Of a DNA stretch of 64,000 bases, positions 55,593 to 64,000 are shown piece after piece. Position 1 is the first letter of the stretch, and every line of letters starts with the position of its first letter. The translations under genes were made by a program, and so were the position numbers. The notes under the pieces were generated by a model. The model was not told where the DNA came from. It saw only the letters and a program-made list of their open reading frames with translations, and searched no databases. The DNA comes from Paraglaciecola polaris LMG 21857. GTDB taxonomy: Bacteria; Pseudomonadota; Gammaproteobacteria; Enterobacterales; Alteromonadaceae. The DNA lies in contig NZ_BAER01000115.1 of the NCBI RefSeq assembly GCF_000315055.1, forward strand, positions 1 to 64,000, written 5' to 3'.

Positions 55593-56141
55593 ATGTTACT
55601 CGATACCCCAATATGTGACTTTGGCTATCAAGCGCCAGATTTTAGCTTGAAAACACCAGAGGGTGAGACGTTCACCCTGAGTGAACAGTTAGGTGGTAAA
55701 GGCTTGTTGATTGCCTTTATATGTAATCATTGTCCCTATGTGCAGCGTATCGCTGAACGACTCGCGGCTGACACCAAAACGTTAATGGATGAGGGGATTA
55801 ATGTTTTGGCTATTATGTCCAACGATTACCGTTACCTAGACGCGGATTCGCCGGTTAATATGCAGCGTTTCGCACTAAAACATGGCTTCGAATTTCCTTA
55901 TTTGGTGGACGAAGACCAATTTGTGGGCAAGCTTTATGGCGCGGTCTGTACTCCGGATTTCTTTGGGTTTAATACTAAGGGAGAATTGCACTACAGAGGT
56001 CGATTAGACGATGCTCGCATGGGTGATGCGCATAATCGTGTACCTGAGCTGGTCAATGCTATGCGCTTAATCGCTGAAACAGGCCAAGGGCCAAAAGAAC
56101 AAACACCGAGTATGGGCTGTTCGATTAAGTGGCGGGATTAA
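55593..56141 (+). CDS. Thioredoxin-like (AhpC/TSA-fold) family protein
   Basis: A 182-residue redoxin. APDFSLKTPEGETFTLSEQLG opens an AhpC/TSA fold and FICNHCPYVQ carries a CxxC pair (residues 44 and 47). The CNHCPYV motif marks a widespread thioredoxin-fold family of unknown role. No signal peptide. GGTAGAGGA lies before the ATG. It could be read through from the ABM gene 61 bases upstream. Confidence 0.85.
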   Translation: MLLDTPICDFGYQAPDFSLKTPEGETFTLSEQLGGKGLLIAFICNHCPYVQRIAERLAADTKTLMDEGINVLAIMSNDYRYLDADSPVNMQRFALKHGFEFPYLVDEDQFVGKLYGAVCTPDFFGFNTKGELHYRGRLDDARMGDAHNRVPELVNAMRLIAETGQGPKEQTPSMGCSIKWRD

Positions 56142-56219
56142 TAACAGCGCTTATCCGTTAATATACGTGCCTACTGGTACCTAAGCATAAATGGCAACCA
56201 GCAAATAAGGGGTTTATCT

Positions 56220-57017
56220 ATGTCGTCTCGAGCAACAAAAAACATCACGCTGGGGGTAACGGATTTATCCTTTCACCGTGTTACCGCTTCACTGGTTACA
56301 CATGTTTTGCAAGACATGGACTTCAATGTACAACGGGTATATGCCCCCCATGAAGAGAATTTTTCTCACTTGCGTCAGGGTAAGGCTGATTTACTTAGCT
56401 CAGCTTGGTTACCATCTAGCCATGGTATATACAAAGCACAAGTCGAGAAGCAAATTGCAGTGACTGAACTCGGCCTTCATTATGCGCCGTATGCATTGTG
56501 GGGAGTACCGAGTTATATACCAAAAGAAGCAGTGAGCGAGATCAGCGACTTACGCAAGCCTGACGTTATCGCCAAGATGAGACGCGATATACAAGGCATT
56601 AACGCGGGCGCCGGTATTACACGCTTTTCTATTCAGATGATGAAAGAATATAAATTGTCAGAAGCGGGTTACCACTTTTTTCCAGGTACTGAACAAGAGT
56701 GCTTTGAAACGTTTGAGCGAGCCGTCGCCAATAAACAATGGGTGGTTGTACCTTTATGGAAGCCCCAATTTTTACACCATAAATATACCGTGCGGGAACT
56801 TGTAGAACCAAAAGGCTTGTTAGGTTCGGTTGACCGTGCCGTATTGCTGGTACGCAACGATAAAAAGGCGTTATTTACCTCCGAGCAACTAGCACGTTTA
56901 GATGCGTTGCACTTCTCAAATAGCATAGTCGCTGAGCTTGATTATCAGGTGTGTCGCGAAGGTAAAGCGCTGGACCTCGTCACCAAATTATGGCTACGGG
57001 AGCACAATTTTCTGTAG
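56220..57017 (+). CDS. OpuAC-type substrate-binding domain protein lacking a signal peptide
   Basis: A 265-residue glycine-betaine/choline-type binding protein (OpuAC domain). ITLGVTDLSFHRVTASLVTHVL and SSAWLPSSHG are family segments, and the mature domain appears complete. It starts directly with the domain (MSSRATKNITLGV) with no signal peptide or lipobox. No ABC permease or ATPase is adjacent. It may therefore be a cytosolic osmolyte or ligand sensor and not a transport component (inference). Confidence 0.82.
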   Translation: MSSRATKNITLGVTDLSFHRVTASLVTHVLQDMDFNVQRVYAPHEENFSHLRQGKADLLSSAWLPSSHGIYKAQVEKQIAVTELGLHYAPYALWGVPSYIPKEAVSEISDLRKPDVIAKMRRDIQGINAGAGITRFSIQMMKEYKLSEAGYHFFPGTEQECFETFERAVANKQWVVVPLWKPQFLHHKYTVRELVEPKGLLGSVDRAVLLVRNDKKALFTSEQLARLDALHFSNSIVAELDYQVCREGKALDLVTKLWLREHNFL

Positions 57018-57024
57018 CAACTTT

Positions 57025-57059
57025 ATATGAGTACTTAATGCGCATTTAAGTACTCATAT
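57025..57059. terminator. 14-bp hairpin between convergent genes
   Basis: ATATGAGTACTTAA (57025-57038) and TTAAGTACTCATAT (57046-57059) are exact complements around TGCGCAT. A T-rich stretch follows (ATTTTTGTTTTG). It lies between the OpuAC-domain gene and the converging hypothetical gene and can act as a terminator. Confidence 0.65.
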
Positions 57060-57086
57060 TGTGATTTTTGTTTTGCGGCTTCGGAA

Positions 57087-57656
57087 CTATTGCGCTGGAC
57101 TTTGTTTTATTTCTTTGTGTGCAAAACGCGTTAACCATTGTTGTCGAGCGGCTTTGCGATCTTCGTCTTTAAGTGTCTCGCCGTCAGCTAATTCAGTGGC
57201 GATTTGCTCGATGATGTTATCTCGTTGGGCGATCAGTTTATCCGCACTGGCAAATAAATCTTCGGCTTCAGGGTAATCTGCTTTTATTTCGTCTATGCCC
57301 AGTAAGTCATAATAGGCCTGTTCCACTGCATCATTAAATAAGCTGCGGTTGGCTTGAAATATCACATAATCTTTGGCCATATCTGATTGTATATAATTAA
57401 TGTCTTGTTGCGACATTTCGGCTTCTTTAGCTAAGTCGATAGCTTTGTCTAGCCATTCATCTATGGCTTTTTCATCGTGTTGTTGCAGTGCTAGTTTTAC
57501 CCCTTCGACCAAGTCGCTGGCGGTGAGAATGTCTTGACGAGTGATAACGGGTAACTCAGTTTGCTCGGTGGTGACGTTGTCATCGCTCGGTTGATTGGTA
57601 AACCAGGCAAGGGCCCCAATGCTGAGCAAAATAATAATCGCTAATATAACTTTCAT
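57087..57656 (-). CDS. Hypothetical membrane-anchored/secreted protein
   Basis: Not recognised. The 189-residue protein has an N-terminal hydrophobic segment (ILAIIILLSIGALAWF, residues 4-19), either an uncleaved anchor or a signal peptide, followed by a helical, strongly acidic domain without Cys or known motifs. Probably periplasmic. It is monocistronic. Confidence 0.65.
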   Translation of the reverse strand: MKVILAIIILLSIGALAWFTNQPSDDNVTTEQTELPVITRQDILTASDLVEGVKLALQQHDEKAIDEWLDKAIDLAKEAEMSQQDINYIQSDMAKDYVIFQANRSLFNDAVEQAYYDLLGIDEIKADYPEAEDLFASADKLIAQRDNIIEQIATELADGETLKDEDRKAARQQWLTRFAHKEIKQSPAQ

Positions 57657-57987
57657 GTACTTACCTTTTTACTCTGTTTTTTTACCGGATAAAATCAGCA
57701 TTCCCTCGGATATTTGAGGATGCAAAATATTGCATTGGTAAGGTTATCATAACCACTTTATTTCGCAGCCCTTCATCGCGCTAATTTATGATACTCATCA
57801 ACAGGCTAGGGCGTAAACCTAGTTGCGATTACTTTCATCGAATGGCGAGTCGTTGAGAGGGCCATGCGATGATTTACCCAGAAACGTGGTCTTATTTGAG
57901 GCAATAAAAAGCCATAACGAGCAAAATAAGCGGTTATGGCAATAAGTGCCCACTAAAGGGCGTTCATTAAATGGTGCTCGTCTTGGT
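57657..57987. other. 331-bp intergenic region with mmsA terminator
   Basis: No gene. The only clear element is the terminator at 57906-57940 listed separately. Confidence 0.5.
57906..57940 (-). terminator. Rho-independent terminator of mmsA
   Basis: GCCATAAC (57911-57918) and GTTATGGC (57933-57940) form an 8-bp stem with a 14-base loop. On the minus strand it is followed by TTTTT (57906-57910). It lies 50 bases after the mmsA stop. Confidence 0.8.
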
Positions 57988-59484
57988 CTATTTCATGGTC
58001 GGCATAGAAAATTCAGCGCCTTCTCTGACACCTGCCGAAGGCCAGCGCTGGGTGATCGTTTTACGCTTAGTGTAAAAACGTACTGCGTCTGGCCCATAGG
58101 CGTGTAAATCACCGAACAATGAACGTTTCCAGCCACCAAAGCTGTGATAAGCCACCGGCACAGGCAAGGGCACGTTTATGCCGACCATCCCGACCTGAAT
58201 ATTATCTGAAAAATAACGTGCTGCTTCGCCATCACGGGTGAAAATACAGGTACCGTTACCGTATTCATGGGCATCGATAAGATCCATTGCTTGTTGCATC
58301 GTTTGTACGCGCACAACTTGCAACACGGGACCGAATATCTCCTCTTTATAACTGACCATATCAGGGCTGACGTCATCGATTAATGTTGCGCCCACAAAGA
58401 ATCCATTTTCGAAACCAAGCACTTTAGCATGACGACCATCAACGACTATCTTAGCGCCTTGTTGCTCTGCGCTGTCGATATAAGCAATCACTTTTTGCTG
58501 ATGTGCCTGGGTGATAACCGGGCCAAAATCATTATTGGCATCAAAGTGAGGGCCCACGTTTAGGCTTTGCATGGCGGCTTGCATCTTACCAATCAAAGCA
58601 TCACCAGCCACATCGCCCACTGCGACTGCGACCGAAAGCGCCATGCAGCGCTCGCCCGATGAACCAAATGCGGCTCCCAATAACTGGTTAACCGCGTTGT
58701 CCATGTCGGCGTCAGGCATCACGATGGCGTGGTTTTTCGCGCCACCTAGAGCTTGGCAGCGCTTGCCGTTACCATTGGCCGTCGCGTAAATATATTCGGC
58801 AATGGGGGTGGAGCCAACAAAACTAATGGCTTTAATACGTTCATCATTTAATAAGGTATCGACCGCTTCTTTATCACCGTTTATCACGCTCATGACTCCA
58901 TCGGGTAAACCCGCTTCTTTGAGTAATTGGGCAATGAACAAGGTTGCACTTGGGTCGCGTTCCGATGGCTTTAGAATAAAGCAATTACCACAGACCAGTG
59001 CCATTGGGTACATCCACAACGGCACCATAGCGGGGAAGTTAAACGGGGTAATACCGGCCACTACTCCTAAGGGTTGAAACTCACTCCATGAATCAATGTT
59101 CGGGCCGACATTTTTGCTGTGCTCACCCTTCAATAGTTCTGGTGCGCCGCATGCATACTCGACGTTCTCGATACCCCGTTGAAGTTCGCCAGCGGCATCA
59201 TGGGATATTTTGCCATGCTCTTCACCAATCAAGGTGCAAATAGTTTCGGCGTGTTCTTCAAGTAATGCTTTAAACTTAAACATGACCCGGGCGCGCTTAA
59301 TCGCCGGGGTATTCCGCCAAGCTGGAAAAGCCGCTTGTGCCACAGCAATGGCTTCTTCAACTGTCTTTTTCGACGCTAAGTCGACTTGCTTGCTAATTTC
59401 ACCGGTAGATGGGTTGTATATCGCCTGTTGGCGCGTCCCTTCAACTGTAATTTCGCCATTAATAAGCTGTCCCACTGTGGTCAT
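57988..59484 (-). CDS. mmsA: CoA-acylating methylmalonate-semialdehyde dehydrogenase
   Basis: A 498-residue aldehyde dehydrogenase, matching the usual MmsA length. It oxidises methylmalonate or malonate semialdehyde to propionyl- or acetyl-CoA with NAD and CoA, in valine, inositol or beta-alanine breakdown. GITPFNFPAMVPLWMYP, FVGSTPIAEYIY and SSGERCMALS with the catalytic Cys (about 280) are MmsA signatures. The start at 59484 (MTTVGQLING) has AAGGA ahead; the longer frame does not. It follows the Fe-ADH gene and ends at a terminator. Confidence 0.93.
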   Translation of the reverse strand: MTTVGQLINGEITVEGTRQQAIYNPSTGEISKQVDLASKKTVEEAIAVAQAAFPAWRNTPAIKRARVMFKFKALLEEHAETICTLIGEEHGKISHDAAGELQRGIENVEYACGAPELLKGEHSKNVGPNIDSWSEFQPLGVVAGITPFNFPAMVPLWMYPMALVCGNCFILKPSERDPSATLFIAQLLKEAGLPDGVMSVINGDKEAVDTLLNDERIKAISFVGSTPIAEYIYATANGNGKRCQALGGAKNHAIVMPDADMDNAVNQLLGAAFGSSGERCMALSVAVAVGDVAGDALIGKMQAAMQSLNVGPHFDANNDFGPVITQAHQQKVIAYIDSAEQQGAKIVVDGRHAKVLGFENGFFVGATLIDDVSPDMVSYKEEIFGPVLQVVRVQTMQQAMDLIDAHEYGNGTCIFTRDGEAARYFSDNIQVGMVGINVPLPVPVAYHSFGGWKRSLFGDLHAYGPDAVRFYTKRKTITQRWPSAGVREGAEFSMPTMK

Positions 59485-59616
59485 TTTTTGTGTCCTTAAA
59501 TCAGTACATAAAGGGGCGAATCTGTTGTTCACCCTAAAAGATTAAATTAAATAGTGCTAGCCCATAAGGCCAAGGGCATAAAGGTAAACCGCCTCATTTG
59601 TCAGCGGTAAAGCATG

Positions 59617-60777
59617 TTACGGCCAAAGTTTTTTATAAAGTACAATGACATCCTCAGCACTTGGTACCCGAGGATTATTACTCGGTGACCCCGACGCCAG
59701 TGCTTGCTCAGCCATAGTGGTTAACAAACCCATAAAATGCGCTCGATCAATACCGAATTGTTCTGGTGTTGGCACGTTCAGCTCTTCGTTTAGTGCGACT
59801 AATTCTGCTATGAGTTTAGCGTTTGCACCCTCATCACTGTCTTGTTGCGTGGCAATACCCATAGCGCGGGCGCAGTCAGCGTAACGTTTGGGGGCACCCG
59901 GGATGGAGTATGCCGTCACGGTGGGCAACAACATTGCATTTGAAAGTCCGTGGGGAACATGGAACGCCGCACCAATAGGGCGGCTCATACCGTGTACCAA
60001 AGCAACCGATGCATTTGAGAAGGCTATGCCCGCAAGCGTCGAACCGAGCATCATGGCCTCACGAGCTTCTTTATCAGCACCGTTGTGGTAAACACGGCGC
60101 AAGTTTGGGGCAATCAAGCGCATTGACTGCAATGCTTGAGTATCGCTGTACAGGCTGGCTTTTTTACTGACGTATGCTTCCATTGCGTGAGTGAGGGCAT
60201 CGATTCCTGTGTCTGCGGTCGTACGCGCAGGAACTGACAAGGTCAGGTTATAATCGACCAAGGCGGCAATAGGCATAAAACCAATGCCCATGCAGAGCAT
60301 TTTTTCATCCGTTGTTTCATCCGTAATAATAGTGACTCTGGTGACTTCAGAGCCCGTACCTGCGGTGGTAGGAATGGCAATAATAGGCAAACCTGCTTCG
60401 CTCACCACCCGAGGGAACTTATAGTCGCGCATCTGGCCGCCAAACTTACCTAAAATACTGATGGCTTTTGCGCTGTCGATGGGGCTGCCGCCACCTAGCG
60501 CAATAATACTGTCATAGTTTGACTCTTGAACCCTTTTGACACCGGCTTGAATGGAACCCACTGTGGGCTCAGGGACTGTGTCGTCAAAAATATCCGCCTG
60601 CATATCTTGGTCAGCTAATACATCTTGAACTTTTTTAGCGTAACCCAGTTGCACCATCATTTTGTCTGTGATGATTAACGGTCGGCTGCAACCAAGACTG
60701 GCTAGCACGTTAGGTGTCGCCAGTATCGCGTTTTCGCCCACTTGCAGCATGCGTGGAAGAATAATTTGCGTAGACAT
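59617..60777 (-). CDS. Iron-containing alcohol dehydrogenase
   Basis: A 386-residue group III alcohol dehydrogenase. GGGSPIDSAKAI (NAD-binding), TTAGTGSEVT, HAMEAYVS and HGMSRPIGAAFHVPHGLSNA with the iron-binding His residues are visible. It interconverts primary or short diols/alcohols and aldehydes. GGAGA precedes the ATG. It lies 132 bases before mmsA on the same strand, so the aldehyde it produces may be the MmsA substrate or a related one (inference). Confidence 0.92.
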   Translation of the reverse strand: MSTQIILPRMLQVGENAILATPNVLASLGCSRPLIITDKMMVQLGYAKKVQDVLADQDMQADIFDDTVPEPTVGSIQAGVKRVQESNYDSIIALGGGSPIDSAKAISILGKFGGQMRDYKFPRVVSEAGLPIIAIPTTAGTGSEVTRVTIITDETTDEKMLCMGIGFMPIAALVDYNLTLSVPARTTADTGIDALTHAMEAYVSKKASLYSDTQALQSMRLIAPNLRRVYHNGADKEAREAMMLGSTLAGIAFSNASVALVHGMSRPIGAAFHVPHGLSNAMLLPTVTAYSIPGAPKRYADCARAMGIATQQDSDEGANAKLIAELVALNEELNVPTPEQFGIDRAHFMGLLTTMAEQALASGSPSNNPRVPSAEDVIVLYKKLWP

Positions 60778-60928
60778 ATCTTCTCCTAAAAAAATGTGTT
60801 TTATAACCAGTCAAATTGGACTGTTATCTGGGATAAATAACACCCTATTGTCTTGGGTTATTCACCACTCGTTGGCCAAGGTTTGTTAGTTCAGCCGTAT
60901 TGGTTTCCTGTTCTGGAGTTATCAATAT

Positions 60929-61492
60929 TTATTGCGGGCAAGGTGCGCCCGCTTTTGCCCATAAGGTAACAAAGTCGGCAGTTTCTTCCGCTGAATAAGG
61001 CGCAGGTTCGCGGCCTATGCCAGGTGCCCAACCCCAATGCACTAACTCATCTTCTAAAATATGATGTGCCACTTCATCGAGGGTACGTCCGCCGTTACGG
61101 TTAGGATCTTTAATTTGTTGGCAAATCTGGCTTGAGCTTTGCTGCCACCAAAGCATGTCAACTGGGGCTAACATCCATATCGGTGCACCCGGAGGGCCAT
61201 GGGGTTCGTCAGCGTTACTTTGTGCATGACAGGTACTGCACATAATTGTTTCAACTCCGATCCGGCTTTGTCCGCCTGTGATATTCATGCCGTGCACCGA
61301 GGTTTTAGCATAACTAGGACCAGACCAGCGCGGCAGATTATCGTCCGGGACATGGCAATTGGCGCAGCGAGGGTGGGAGAACACATGATAAATTTTATCC
61401 CATGTTTTTAATGCTGCTTCATTGGTTTCTTGGGCCTGAGCTGCAAATATGACACTGCAGCAGAGGAGTAACACGCATAAGATAGATTTCAT
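60929..61492 (-). CDS. Periplasmic di-heme c-type cytochrome
   Basis: A 187-residue protein with a Sec signal peptide (to about residue 20, FAAQA) and two heme-c motifs, CANCH (43-47) and CSTCH (85-89). The longer frame to 61552 is rejected because AGGGAA lies 7 bases before the ATG at 61492. It follows the molybdopterin subunit gene by 10 bases, so it probably accepts electrons from that aldehyde-oxidase-type enzyme and passes them to the respiratory chain. Confidence 0.85.
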   Translation of the reverse strand: MKSILCVLLLCCSVIFAAQAQETNEAALKTWDKIYHVFSHPRCANCHVPDDNLPRWSGPSYAKTSVHGMNITGGQSRIGVETIMCSTCHAQSNADEPHGPPGAPIWMLAPVDMLWWQQSSSQICQQIKDPNRNGGRTLDEVAHHILEDELVHWGWAPGIGREPAPYSAEETADFVTLWAKAGAPCPQ

Positions 61493-61502
61493 GTTTGATT
61501 CC

Positions 61503-63751
61503 CTAAACAAATTGAATCTGTTTTTTAAATGGCATTTCGCGCAAACGGACACCCGTTGCGGCGTAAATGGCGTTCGCTAATGCCGGAGCGGCTGGCGGTG
61601 TACCTGGCTCGCCTATGCCCCTGATGCGCTCGCCATTTTCAAGGATTTTGCAATGAATGGCTGGGGCCTGATGCATACGAATAGAATCAAAGTTATGGAA
61701 GTTAGTCTGCTCCACCTTGCCGTCTTTTAAGGTGATTTCACCCATCATGGCGGCTGCTAGCCCAAAATTGATACCCGATATTAGCTGGGCCTCAATGTTG
61801 CTTGGGTCAATAGCAATACCCACATCGGCAGCCACATATACATTGTGTATTTTAATGCCGTTCTGGGTCTTTTCTACTTCAATCACTTGCGCCACGGGTA
61901 CCCCGAAAGAGGTCACAAGGGCGATACCCATCCCGTGGTTTTCAGGTAACATACGTCCCCAATTTGCTAATTCGGCCACCGCTTCTAGTACCTTGCGCGT
62001 GGGCGAGTGACTAATAAGGGCTAAGCGTATGTCAATGGGATCAACGTTAGCTTCGTGCGCCAGTTCATCCATCATGGACTCACAGAAAAAACCGTTTTGC
62101 GATGCACCTACCGAGCGCCATGAACTCACTGGTATGCCAATAGGTACCCGATAACCGGTGACGCGGTAGTTTTCTATCATGTACGCTTGATCCCACGCAG
62201 CTTGCACTATGGTGGTATCTGGCCCAGGAATCGAAAGACCCACGCGGCCCATTTGCGATTCCATCACTGAGGGCGAGGATATTTTGACGTCTAGTGCACT
62301 GATATTGCTGCCACTAACTACTCCTTGAAAGCGTGCAATGGCAAACGGTCGGTAGTTGTCATGGGTCATGTCTTCTTCACGCGTCCAGGTGACTTTGACC
62401 GGTGTACCTTCAAGCTGTATGGCCACCATGACTGCATATACGATAAAGTCCATTTCTGCTCTGCGCCCGAAACCGCCCCCTAAGTAGGTGGTGTGAACGC
62501 GGATATTTTCTTCGGAAATACCAGACACCTTGGCCGCTTCGGCTAAGGCAAACGTTGGGCTTTGATTGCCTGCCCAAATATCTAACTGACCGTTTTTCAA
62601 CAGTGCCGTGGAGTTCATGGGCTCCATGGTGGCATGAGCGAGCATAGGCGCTCGATATTCGCGGTTGATGGTGGCGTCGCCCGCCTGACCAATCACAAAA
62701 TCCACATCGCCGTCATTGCGGTTTTGACTGTCTTGGTGGGACTCTTTAAATGCTGCAATGGCTGATTCAAACAAGCCTTCTGTGGTTTGTGCATAGGCGG
62801 TTTTGGCCCAGTCGAATTCGATTACCTCAGCGGCTTTAAAGGCATACCAAGTGTTGCTGGCTACCACGGCAACGCCCACTTCCCCTAAGGGCAGAATATG
62901 TTTTACGCCAGGCATTGCGGTGGCGTTTGCGGCATTAAATGAATTGAGTTTAGCGCCTAAATGCGGGTTCACTTTTATGGTGGCATACAGCATGTCAGGT
63001 TGGATCACGTCCATACCAAAGGTGGCGGTACCGGTACATTTTTCCACCATGTCTAATTTGGGGATGGAACGGCCGATTTGCTTCCATTCACTTCTGGGTT
63101 TTAAGCTTACGTCATCCGGCAAAGAGACACTTGCTGCCAGTGTCGCCAGCTCGGTATACGGAATTCGCTGACCATCTCTGGTGATAACGGCACCATTTTC
63201 GGTGCGTAGGGTATTTTTATCGACCTTAAGTTTGGCAGCGGCGGCTAGCAGCAATGCTTCTCGGGCGGTGGCACCCGCGATGCGCATTTTTTCAAAGGCA
63301 TCAATGGTAGAGGATGAACCGCCGGTAATTTGTGTGCCTAAAAATTTTGCAGGCACATGCATTAAGTCTCGCACGCCATTGGCCATGGCACTGTTGTCGT
63401 GGGGGGGAAAGGCGCGCCTTCTTCTAAAACCGCTGCATTATAATAGGCTTTTGATGCGGGTCCGTGTTCGACCGTCACGCTGTGCACATCGATATCAAGC
63501 TCTTCAGCGACCATTGCCGCTAATGACGTGCGTACTCCTTGACCCATTTCAGCTCTGGGGGCAATGATGGTGACGCCTGTGGCATTGATCAGTACATAGG
63601 GCGTTAAGGCTGCTTCGCCATCATGAAGGTCTCGTGTTAATGGATTAGGGTAGGGCTGCTTATATTTGTAATAACCAAATAACACACCACCGGTAATTGC
63701 CGCAGAGCCAATGACAAAGGCACGACGGGTTATCTTGCCTAATGTACTCAT
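61503..63751 (-). pseudogene. Isoquinoline 1-oxidoreductase-type molybdopterin large subunit, frameshifted
   Basis: A gene of about 750 codons for a periplasmic xanthine-dehydrogenase-family aldehyde/heterocycle oxidase (IorB-like). The first part (63751 to about 63410) has a Tat-like start (TRRAFVIGSAAITGG) and PRAEMGQGVRTSLAAMVAEEL; the rest (63386 to 61503) carries ANGVRDLMHVPAKFLG, GGGFGRRAEMDF and the molybdenum-site GIGEPGTPP. The two parts are in different frames: the break is in a run of seven G at 63401-63407, and adding one G (or removing two) restores the protein. This could be mutation, phase variation or a sequencing error. Confidence 0.85.
63401..63407. other. G7 homopolymer at the frameshift site
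   Basis: Seven G on the plus strand (seven C in the coding strand), after TTT and before ACG. An eight-base tract restores ...PFPPHDNSAMANGV..., joining both halves of the IorB-like protein. Confidence 0.85.
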
Positions 63752-64000
63752 AGATTGCTCTCCCGTATTTTAGCCGCTGCAGTTTTAACGGCTGCGCGAA
63801 TACGAGGGTAGGTGCCACAACGACATAGATTAGCCGATAGCGCTCGGTCAATCGCCTCATCGTCTGGGTTTGGGTTGACCTGCAACAGGGCTGCTGCTGA
63901 CATGATTTGCCCAGGTTGGCAATAACCACACTGGGCCACTTGGTGTTCAACCCATGCCGCTTGCACCACGTGCATAGCATAGGGTGTACCGAGCCCCTCG
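63748..64000 (-). CDS. (2Fe-2S)-binding subunit, isoquinoline 1-oxidoreductase alpha-type (5' truncated by window)
   Basis: The C-terminal 84 residues of an IorA/xanthine-dehydrogenase small subunit. [36 protein letters not shown]-type sequence carries two cluster ligands (CGYC), and [16 protein letters not shown] the other two (CRC). The start is beyond the window edge. Its stop overlaps the large-subunit ATG by 4 bases, so the two form one operon with the cytochrome c gene after them. Confidence 0.9.
   Translation of the reverse strand, partial: EGLGTPYAMHVVQAAWVEHQVAQCGYCQPGQIMSAAALLQVNPNPDDEAIDRALSANLCRCGTYPRIRAAVKTAAAKIRESNL

Noticed and set aside
63660-63980. 106-codon minus-strand frame
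   Set aside because: Out-of-frame shadow of the IorA-type subunit and the start of the large subunit.

Overview
The window looks like chromosomal DNA from a marine, polysaccharide-degrading gammaproteobacterium of the Alteromonadales (Paraglaciecola/Glaciecola/Alteromonas-like). This rests on protein-family recognition, not on a database search. The main pointers are an E. coli-type complex I operon with fused nuoCD, a GH10 xylanase, two GH50 beta-agarase lipoproteins in a catabolic operon, many LysR regulators and moderate GC. I saw no rRNA, tRNA, CRISPR array or intact insertion sequence.

Layout. 1-2.2 kb: the 3' end of an Ig-like repeat adhesin, convergent with a GH10 xylanase. 2.5-16.9 kb: the complete respiratory complex I operon on the minus strand (nuoA-B-CD-E-F-G-H-I-J-K-L-M-N), with tightly overlapping genes and a plausible promoter in front of nuoA. 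17.1-21.5 kb: a four-helix-bundle protein and two regulator/enzyme pairs (LysR/VOC and LysR/DJ-1), each with a clear palindrome between the genes. 21.5-23 kb: a CbiM-like membrane protein and xthA. 23.2-34.3 kb: an agar-catabolism operon on the plus strand, GntR - enolase-superfamily cycloisomerase/dehydratase - MFS sugar-acid transporter - KDG kinase - KDPG aldolase - GH50 - SMP-30 lactonase lipoprotein - GH50. It is preceded by a 36-bp near-perfect palindrome and closed by two hairpins.

34.3-36.7 kb: an acuI/yhdH-type reductase and its TetR regulator, with matching 15-bp operators before both genes, then remnants of two decayed genes (an MDR dehydrogenase and a GGDEF protein). 36.7-49.9 kb: housekeeping and accessory genes (gloA, an unknown two-TM protein, an EamA exporter, Nudix, a lone Rieske oxygenase, MYG1, mtgA, class I FBP aldolase, AraC, an FAD oxidase, an EF-hand protein). 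Interspersed are a roughly 450-bp non-coding region full of hairpins, a transposase C-terminus remnant and a pair of 38-bp direct repeats. 50.5-57.7 kb: a patatin, a LysR-controlled oxidoreductase/MRJP/ABM cluster, a thioredoxin-like protein and an OpuAC-domain protein lacking a signal peptide. 57.9-64 kb: minus-strand oxidation genes (mmsA, Fe-ADH, di-heme cytochrome c, a molybdopterin aldehyde-oxidase large subunit broken by a frameshift at a G7 tract, and its 2Fe-2S subunit cut by the window edge).

How the genes fit together: lipoprotein agarases release neoagaro-oligosaccharides at the cell envelope. The sugar-acid transporter, cycloisomerase, kinase and aldolase would take the anhydrogalactose/galactose-derived acids to pyruvate and a triose phosphate. 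The GH117 hydrolase and anhydrogalactose dehydrogenase needed to complete the route are not in this window. Complex I would reoxidise the NADH produced.
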